DNA of 64,000 nucleotides from Cannabis sativa. Taxonomy: Eukaryota > Streptophyta > Magnoliopsida > Rosales > Cannabaceae. The notes under the pieces were generated by a model. That model was given only the letters and a program-made list of their open reading frames with translations, made no database searches and was not told the DNA's origin. The DNA is taken from positions 18,006,041 to 18,070,040 of the forward strand of contig NC_083606.1 in the NCBI RefSeq assembly GCF_029168945.1, in the 5' to 3' direction. Below are positions 57,209-64,000 of this stretch, one piece after another. The number at the start of each line of letters is the position of its first letter. Position 1 is the stretch's first letter. Position numbers and translations under genes: made by a program.

Positions 57209-58767
57209 ATGGTGAGAACCAAGAATCTAGGGCACTCTAAAAAATTAGAAGAAACCGTTCCAACTCCTTCTAGTGCACCCCCTGCTGCCTCAGTTCCTCC
57301 TCCTGCTGTTGCAAAGCCTGGAGATTCATCGCTTCCTCAGCGTGAATCTCAAGCCGTGAAGCCAAAACGTCCACCCAAGCAAGTTGCTCGCAAATCTGTA
57401 AGGCCCTATCGCACCTGGACTTCCTCTTCTGAATCCTCGAAGGAATCTCCTCCTCCATTGGCTGTTCCTCCTCCTGCTGCATCAATGGCTGGCACCACTC
57501 CAACAGGCCCTTCCACTCGAACTCGAGCCCAGCAAGCCTCGGCTGAGAAAGAACTTCAAGCATCTCAATCTCGAGAGAAGACTGCTCCTCCAGCCAAGAA
57601 GAAACTCAAGACTAATCCTCCCTCGGCTTCCTCAAGTTCCAGTTCAGAAGAAGAGGATCCAATGGAAGTCTCTTCAGACAAATCAGTATCTCTGCATACT
57701 GAGAAGGACAGTGAAGACACAGAACTCGAGCCAGAGCCTCCTCGTTCAAAACCGCTTCGCAAAGAAAGGCCTCTCGCCGTCGCCAAAGGCAAGCAGCCCA
57801 TGGAAGATCCTCCATCTGGTAATATCCCTTCCTCTATCTCTGGCTGTCCAACTTTTTACTACCGAGACAATGAGCGTGACTGGAATCTTTATGCAACTCG
57901 TAAGTTTGAAAGTGAGAGGAATTATGATTTGCATGCCCATCGTGTGTATGGTATTGTAAAGTTCATTCAATTTCATCAATGGGAACACACTCTTACTGGT
58001 TTTATTGGATTCATTGCTAACATTGTTAAAGAATTTTATGCTAATCTTACTGATGATTTCCTTGATGAGAACTCTAGACTGTATAGAAGAGTGTATGTTA
58101 GAGGTCACTGGTTCTCTTTTTCTGAAAAGGACATTGCTCAGGCTCTGCAATTGCCTGAGAATGTTTCCAATGCTGTGATGTCCATGGATCGTGACTTGAT
58201 GCACTCGAACTCACCGGAGCTCGTTCGAGTGAAACCAGGGGAGAGTCTTCGAATTACTCACCTCACTTTTGCTCATGCTTCCCTTATGCGGTTTGCACTA
58301 AGCAATTGGGTTCCAAATTCGAACAAGACCGTGGTGTCTCAAGAAGTGGCTACACTCCTATACCGCATCACCTCTGGAACTTCCATTGATCTAGCTTCTC
58401 ATATTCTCAACCAGATTGTCTCCTTTCGAAGAGGTAAAAAGCCAACCTTCAAACTTGTATTTCCAAATCTCATCTATAAGGTTTTATCTTCTCAGAAGAA
58501 TGTGGCCCAAGAACATGAAACTCTGGAACCTCCCATCTCTGGCCCTACATTCCAACCTTCTGAATATTTTGATGGTGTGTTCCAAAAACGGCCAAAGGCT
58601 GGTGCTGCTGCTGCTTCTGCTGGTGCAAGTTCGAGCTCCGCTTCGGCGAGCTCCTGGAAGTCAAGTCTGCACTCCAGAATGTGTACACTCGTCTTGAAGC
58701 AATGGCTGATGTCCAGCTTGACATGTCCAGGCAACTGACCACCTTGATTAAACTCTCCAAAAATTAA
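57209..58767 (+). pseudogene. Additional Sirevirus ORF in the envelope-like position
   Basis: I choose the ATG at 57209 (TTTCAAAATGGTG). The first ~220 residues are Pro/Ser/Lys/Glu-rich and probably disordered (including SASSSSSSEEED). The conserved region then reads FYYRDNERDWNLYATRKFES, VKEFYANLTDDF, YVRGHWFSFSEKDIAQAL and VATLLYRITSGTSIDLASHI, the same family as the ORF at 37398-39146. A frame break near 58645 moves the C-terminus to another frame ending in a heptad-like, probably coiled-coil tail and a stop at 58765. There is no signal peptide or membrane segment, so despite its position it is not a recognisable envelope protein. Its function is unknown. Apart from the one break it is open throughout, unlike the adjacent gag-pol. 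Confidence 0.8.
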
Positions 58768-58844
58768 AGTGTTATAGTTTGTTTCTTTTTACTTAAACTT
58801 TGGTCTATTTTTGTTCTTTGTTTACTTTGGCCCTCCGATAAACA

Positions 58845-59100
58845 AAAAGGGGGAGAGATATTTATTTTTTGGTTTGTTGCCCAACTCTGGACCCTCTTTT
58901 TCAGGGGGAGTTGTGGTGTGTTAGTACCTGTGAACTTAATGTTTCTTAATATTTAAAGTTAGCATGTTTTTTTTTGGTTTTGTTGTGATATTCGACTGTG
59001 TTACTCAGGGGGAGTAGTATCGTTTGCTCTTGCTAACTTTGCATTGCAGGTACTTTATGGAAAAAATTATTTTGTTCATCTAAAGTGCCAAAGGGGGAGA
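58845..59100 (+). promoter_or_regulatory. Multiple polypurine tract modules before the 3' LTR
   Basis: AAAAGGGGGAGAGA (about 58845), CAGGGGGAG (58902), CAGGGGGAG (59006) and CAAAGGGGGAGA (59089-59100, one base before the LTR). Repeated PPT modules are a Sirevirus trait. The last one is the likely plus-strand primer. Confidence 0.8.
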
Positions 59101-59101
59101 T

Positions 59102-60233
59102 TGTAAAGTCCTTTTTTGGCAAGTTAGGTGACAAAATAATTTTTCCTTTTTATGGTAAGATTGCCTTGCATTCATTTTCGAAATCTTACCTCTTTTATTC
59201 GGTTTTAGTTGCCATTTTCCTTGTTTGGAAAGTTGCACTTTCAGCTGAACTTTCCTTTGTTGAAAACTTCTCAAAAGAGAAGGAATTCTCTTTTGGAAAG
59301 TTGTCCTTTTTTAGGGAAACTTTGTTTATTGCCTTTTCCTTATTGATTTCGATTGTATCTTGATACAATCAGAATATCTAATCTGTTTTTGGCAGGAATC
59401 AAGCTTTGAAAGAAGATCGGACCCGATTTTAGTAAGTTTCCCGTTTCTGGGCAGATCTGCTTCGTCAGCAACCGAATCTGATGTAGCAGATCGTGTTTGT
59501 TTTTGGAAAGTTTTTGTACAGCTGCTAATTCGAACTTGTGGTTGCCTCTTTGGTTTCTTTGATCTATAAATAGAGCCTAGAGAGCAACCATTCGAATTAC
59601 CTCTTCCATTATTCATTTTTTGCATTTATCTTTTGTGAGAAGAGAGTGTTTCTTTGTTTTGTGAGAGCCTAGTTGTTCACCTAGGTTCTAGTTGTTCTAT
59701 TTCTGTTCTTACTCTATCCTAGAGGTTGTGAAGAACTACTTGACTGAACAAGAGATTGGTCTTCGGGAGAAGACTTGATTAAGCCTTACTTCGGGAGGAA
59801 GTAAGCACTTGGTCTTCGGGAGAAGACTTGCTAAAGCCTTACTTCGGGAGGAAGTAAGCACTCACACTTCAAAGACGAAGGGAGTTCGGGCTTGAAGGTG
59901 TTTCAAGAAGTCAGATTCATAAAGTGGATTACAAAGGATTGCGGCAATACTTTAGAGGGAGTCTAAACTTGTTTAAGTCAATTGTCTTTGTAATTTTGAT
60001 ACTTTATTAATTGATTTCATTCTCTGGGCGTGGCCCCGTGGACTAGGAGTGTTCGTGAGAACACTGATACCACGTATAAATCTCTTGTGTCAAGTTATTT
60101 ATTTTTCTGCAAAATATTTTATATTCTGCCTGTTCAGTTTTGCTGTAGCAGAATTACTTTCTGCTGCTGCAAACGTTTACAGTTTTTATAATTTCACTTA
60201 TACAACTGACATTTGCAAAAACACGGTTTTTCA
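59102..60233 (+). repeat. Sirevirus 3' LTR
   Basis: Identical to the 5' LTR except for the two clusters, where it reads TTTCTGGGCAGATCTGC and CTGC/CTGCTGCTGC. In these it agrees with the third LTR copy where that copy can be compared. It keeps the four hairpins. Followed by the TGAAC duplication. Confidence 0.93.
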
Positions 60234-60238
60234 TGAAC

Positions 60239-60494
60239 TCTAGCAAAGATGTGTGTGTTATTGCCGGTTTGTATTAAAGGAATAGTGGTTCAATGCTACG
60301 GCAACTAAAATTTCAACAAACTTTGTGGTAACTACACTAAGGTAAAATTCAAGTCGAAAGACATTACTTTATGCATCTAAGCAAGATCTCTATAAAAGTG
60401 TTTGATTTATTCAATCAAAGTGGGGGATATATAATATTTGATTGATTAAATAATGTTACAATGGTGTGTTACAAGTTTTAATCTAGTGGGGGAA
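60239..60494 (+). other. Internal region (right part) of the LARD-like element
   Basis: Continuation of the host element after the Sirevirus; no coding features, ends in the GTGGGGGA polypurine tract. Confidence 0.7.
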
Positions 60495-61241
60495 TGTTAT
60501 ATTATATTGTTATAATATAAGATAGATTAAAATATTAAAATGTAACATATTATATATTGATATGAGATTAATGTATCTAATGTGTTTGAGAGTTACATAC
60601 ATCTAATATTCACATAAATTGTAACATAAGAGGTGGAGTTACTTACATTTTGTAACCTCCACAATTATCACAAATATTAAGTGTATAAAAAGGTGTTACA
60701 CATTTTAATTTGAAATTTTTAATGCTATGGGAGTTATGGTGTGTGCATGAGTTACATATCATCCATGAGGGTTATGAGTTTGAATTTCAAAGTGTGTAAT
60801 CTTAAACACTATAAATAGAGGTCTTTGGTTCATTTGTGAAGACACAATTTTGTGAGTTTCTATCAAAGAGAGCACCTTGCTGGAAACTATAAGCTTGATA
60901 ATTTCAGAAAGCTATTTCCATTTCTTTCTTCCCTAAGTGCTTGTGGTAGGGGAAAATAAGTTTTTGGACAAAGGTGCAAAACCTTGTTCAAGTTTTGTGA
61001 TTCCCCTACTTGACACTTGGTGTTAGTGATGTTGAGATTGTTCTCACATTTATATATATATATATATATTATTATTTATATTGTGTTTTATAATCTTCTC
61101 TTCATCTTTTTTTTTATACTTATGTGTATATTTTTATAGAGTTGTAGCATTATTTTATCAATATTATTGTTCTTGTATTTTTCATTTTAAGTTATATTTT
61201 GACATTAGTCTTTCTATTGAAGCACCTATAAATTTCCAACA
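60495..61241 (+). repeat. LARD-like element 3' LTR
   Basis: Starts TGTTATATT, ends TTTCCAACA, followed by the GTTGC duplication and then the rest of WDR36 exon 3. Confidence 0.9.
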
Positions 61242-61369
61242 GTTGCTTATGGGAATGAGATAGCTGTATTTAATAGTGCTCATCAGGTTTTTCATTTCCT
61301 CATTCTCTTTGTTGTTTTCCTATGTCTATATGGTTTTTACTGAATTTGGTTTCCTTTGTAAACTATATA

Positions 61370-61646
61370 GATGTGTTTGGTTAGAGGTAATAGAATAGAA
61401 AAGAATCAATTTTTATTCTATTCCTTAGTTTGGTTGCAATTTAAAGTATTAGAAAGACTTTTTTATCATTTCAATGGAATGTTCTATCATTTTAGTAGAA
61501 TAACTATTCTATTTTGAAATGGAAGTAAAGATTATTCCAATGCAAGAATGTTTTTTATTGTTTTTGTTTATGCATTTTAAATTTTACTTCATTCATATTC
61601 TCATTTCCTATTCGTGTATTTTCATTCATTTCAACCAAACGTATCC
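61370..61646 (+). mobile_element. GTTTGGTT-type MITE in a WDR36 intron
   Basis: The ends GATGTGTTTGGTTAGAGG and CATTTCAACCAAACGTATCC are inverted repeats. It shares its left half with the truncated copy at 25196-25378. AT-rich, no ORF. It lies wholly within the intron between exons 3 and 4. Confidence 0.7.
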
Positions 61647-62669
61647 TATATATTTAGCTGCTCTGCCCCTCCTCCAAGTGCTATACTTTGTTACTTGAAG
61701 ATGAATAAATTTTTTATTTTATTTAACAGATATCAACCTGGAGTATGCATCTAGCAAAGATCAATTCTTTGATATTGTTTGGAGACCACATTCTAAGTAT
61801 TAATATTTTCATATGGGAATTTAAGGAAATTGATTAGAATCCTACACCAGTTGGACATATCGTTCTATATGATAATTTTACTCCTAGCTGTATGATGCAC
61901 CCTGATACTTACTTAAATAAGGTACTCTTTCTGTTCATATAGAAATTTTGGTTCAATTCAGCAAGTATGGGAATCATTTTTTTTTTTTTGAGGGCAATAG
62001 TTTGTTTATCTCTTTCATGAAAAAAAAATCATAATACAATCCTTTAAACATATTCTTATTGGGAGTCAAGAAGGTTCTCTACAGCTTTGGAACATCAGTA
62101 CGAAAAAAAATTATTCGAGTTTAAGGGATGGAATTCTGCAATCACAAGTTGTGTTTCATCTCCTGCTTTAGATGTAGTTGCTATTGGTTGTGCTGATGGA
62201 ACTATTCATGTTTACAATATTCGTTAAGATGAGGAATCAGTTATGTTTACTCATTCTACCCGAGGTGCTATGACCACATTATCTTTTAGCAGAGGTAAAA
62301 AAAATTGCTAATATTGGGGCACAATAAATTAACATGAAAAATCAAGTCTGCTTGAAATTTTATGTGTTGTAGGTGGAGAAGTTCATGTGATGATTTGCTT
62401 TTCCACCAGTTATCTTAGTACTTAATTATGTAGGGATGATGAAATAAAGTAGTTGTTGATTTCTGTTTTGTTTCATTTCTGATATTTAGATGGACAGCCT
62501 CTTCTGGCATCCGGTGGTTCATCTGGTGTCATATCTGTATGGAATCTTGAGAAAAGAAGGCTTCAAGCAATTATAAGAGATGTTCATGATAGTTCAATTC
62601 TTTCACTCCACTTCTTTGCCAATGAGCTTGTATTAACGAGTTCATCCACTGACAATTCCATCAAAGTAA

Positions 62670-63014
62670 GATTTTTATTAATAATTCAGTGTACTTAGTC
62701 AATTCTTTTACAAGTCTATTTATGGAACTTCTTTTTCACTTTATAAGACTCCAAGTTATAAGCAAAATAGTGAGATATCTACTGGGCACTTAGCCCATTA
62801 TGATTAAACAAAAGATTTTCCAATTACATTGGCACAAAAGGATTGAGCTAATTTGTTTCCAAAAGTTTGAATTATTACGACTAATCACCAACAATCTGAA
62901 ATTAGAGCTATGTTCTATTTGAATTAATTTATTCATTGGGCTTATATATTTGTGTATTTGTGTATTTATGTGATTTTTTTTTTTTTGATGAATTACTCTT
63001 TTTAAAAATAAATA
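62670..63014. other. Intron sequence of the WDR36 pseudogene before the LTR
   Basis: AT-rich, no exon recognised; ends at the insertion point of the third Sirevirus LTR. Confidence 0.5.
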
Positions 63015-64000
63015 TGTAAAGTCCTTTTTTGGCAAGTTAGGTGACAAAATAATTTTTCCTTTTTATGGTAAGATTGCTATGCATTCATTTTCGAAATCTT
63101 ACCTCTTTTATTCGGTTATTAGTTGCCATTTTCCTTGTTTGGAAAGTTGCACTTTCAGCTGAACTTTCCTTTGTTGAAAACTTTTTGGAAAGTTGTCTTT
63201 TTTAGGGAAACTTTGTTTATTGCCTTTTCCTTATTGATTTCGATTGTACCTTGATACAATCAGAATATCTAATCTGTTTTTGGCAGGAATCAAGCTTTGA
63301 AAGAAGATCGGACTCGATTTTAGTAAGTTTCCCGTTTCTGGGCAGATCTGCTTCGTCAGCATCCGAATCTGATGTAGCAGATCATGTTTCTTTTGGAAAG
63401 TTTTTGTACAGCTGTTAATTCGAACTTGTGGTTGCCTCTTTGGTTTCTATGATCTATAAATAGAGCCTAGAGAGCAACCATTCGAATTACCTCTTCCATT
63501 ATTCATTTTCTACATTTATCTTTTGAGAGAAGAGAGTGTTTCTTTGTTTTGTGAGAGCCTAGTTGTTCACCTAGGTTCTAGTTGTTCAATTTCTGTTCTT
63601 ACTCTATCCTAGAGGTTGTGAAGAACTACTTGACTGAACAAGAGATTGGTCTTCGGGAGAAGACTTGATAAAGCCTTACTTCGGGAGGAAGTAAGCACTT
63701 GGTCTTCGGGAGAAGACTTGTTGAAGCCTTACTTCGGGAGGAAGTAAGCACTCACACTTCAAAGACGAAGGGAGTTCGGGCTTGAAGGTGTTTCAAGAAG
63801 TCAGATTCATAAAGTGGATTACAAAGGATTGCGGCAATACTTTAGAGGGAGTCTAAACTTGTTTAAGTCAATTGTCTTTGTAATTTTGATACTTTATTAA
63901 TTGATTTCATTCTCTGGGCGTGGCCCCGTGGACTAGGAGTGTTCGGGAGAACACTGATACCACGTATAAATATCTTGTGTCAAGTTATTTATTTTTCTGC
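63015..64000 (+). repeat. Third Sirevirus LTR copy, cut by the window edge
   Basis: Begins TGTAAAGTCC and follows the other two LTRs to the window end with scattered changes and a loss of about 20 bases near 63181 (in the CTCAAAAGAGAAGG part). The four hairpins, TATA box and CTGGGCAGATCTGC are kept. Whether it is a solo LTR or the 5' LTR of another element cannot be seen here. It is older or from a different source copy than the pair at 50-60 kb. Confidence 0.9.

Larger units (their letters stand above)
50010..60233 (+). mobile_element. Sirevirus-type Ty1/Copia retrotransposon (full length, coding region broken)
   Basis: 10.2 kb, LTRs of 1125 and 1132 bp (TGTAAAGTCC...GTTTTTCA), PBS for initiator tRNA-Met, gag-pol, an additional ORF and four polypurine modules. 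The perfect 5 bp TSD is TGAAC (50005-50009, 60234-60238). The Sirevirus assignment rests on domain order PR-IN-RT-RH, large size, long gag with a coiled-coil stretch, repeated AGGGGGAG modules before the 3' LTR and the extra ORF in the envelope-like position. The LTRs are identical apart from two small clusters, so insertion is very recent, yet gag-pol has many frame breaks. Confidence 0.93.
47141..61241 (+). mobile_element. Non-coding LTR retrotransposon (LARD-like) in WDR36 exon 3
   Basis: LTRs of 744 and 747 bp, TGTTATATT...TTTCCAACA, enclose an internal region with no recognisable gag or pol. The 5 bp GTTGC is duplicated at the ends (47136-47140, 61242-61246); removing the element rejoins the exon in frame. 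PPT-like GTGGGGGA precedes the 3' LTR (60487-60494), with a second one at about 60420. It is interrupted by the Sirevirus; its own length is about 3.9 kb. No standard tRNA-Met PBS is evident after the 5' LTR. Confidence 0.9.
46600..62665 (+). pseudogene. WDR36/UTP21-like WD40 gene, disrupted
   Basis: Exons: about 46600-46727, 46818-46845, 47080-47140 continued at 61247-61286, 61730-61921, about 62057-62294, and 62490-62665. Together they show IGYITSGAPFSIKRLGTETF, VGKTFQIYN-CAKLALVLV, PQLPKKIRALASHRELTFVA then YGNEIAVFNSAHQ, GSQEGSLQLWNIST, VAIGCADGTIHVYNI and LLASGGSSGVISVWNLEKRR. This is the N-terminal WD40 propeller of the U3 snoRNP/SSU-processome protein UTP21 (WDR36). It is dead: no start codon, a retrotransposon inside exon 3, a TAG and a small deletion in exon 4, a frame change and TAA in exon 5, and no further exons before another LTR at 63015. 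Since UTP21 is essential, an intact copy should exist elsewhere. Confidence 0.88.

Overview
This is a plant nuclear window, almost certainly from a eudicot. It is AT-rich and intron-bearing. It has a nuclear tRNA-Ser, a SNU13 gene with a telo-box and TGGCC-type site II promoter motifs, and a dense layer of plant-specific mobile elements: a Cassandra TRIM, a Sirevirus, Kaonashi-type MULEs with ULP genes, Helitrons with an RPA1-like gene, and MITEs. I could not identify the species.

Layout. 0-3 kb: a decayed Ty3/Gypsy gag on the minus strand with its PBS/LTR edge. 4-9 kb: foldback elements and MITEs, including a long terminal-inverted-repeat (TIR) element split by a complete Cassandra TRIM (5 bp TSD). 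9.5 kb: an intact tRNA-Ser(AGA), minus strand. 10-20.5 kb: a Helitron 5' end carrying a truncated LINE, then an 8.8 kb Mutator-like element (MULE-1) with a decayed ULP1-like protease gene (+), a nearly intact MURA transposase (-) and a small zinc-ribbon gene (+). Mirror-oriented arrays of TGTCGAY motifs lie between the TIRs and the genes. 20.5-28.6 kb: AT-rich non-coding DNA with Helitron 5' ends, foldback elements and a solo LTR. 28.6-33.2 kb: two Helitrons abutting head-to-tail on the minus strand, the larger with an RPA1-like pseudogene. 33.8-35.2 kb: the one clearly intact protein gene, SNU13. 35.3-40.3 kb: a second MULE (9 bp TSD), internally deleted and invaded by a 5'-truncated Sirevirus-like fragment. 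40.8-43 kb: a solo LTR beside a subtilase fragment. 46.6-62.7 kb: a WDR36/UTP21 pseudogene. Its third exon is split by a retrotransposon without recognisable coding capacity (5 bp TSD), which is itself split by a 10.2 kb Sirevirus (5 bp TSD) with gag-pol and an extra downstream ORF. A further copy of the Sirevirus LTR runs off the right edge.

Functionally, only the tRNA and SNU13 look like working host genes. The rest is a layered record of transposition. The most unusual material is in MULE-1 (subterminal motif arrays and a third gene), the tandem Helitron junction, the hairpin-rich Sirevirus LTR with its separately TATA-equipped extra ORF, and clustered CTG/CAG-to-CG differences that set one Sirevirus LTR apart from two other copies.
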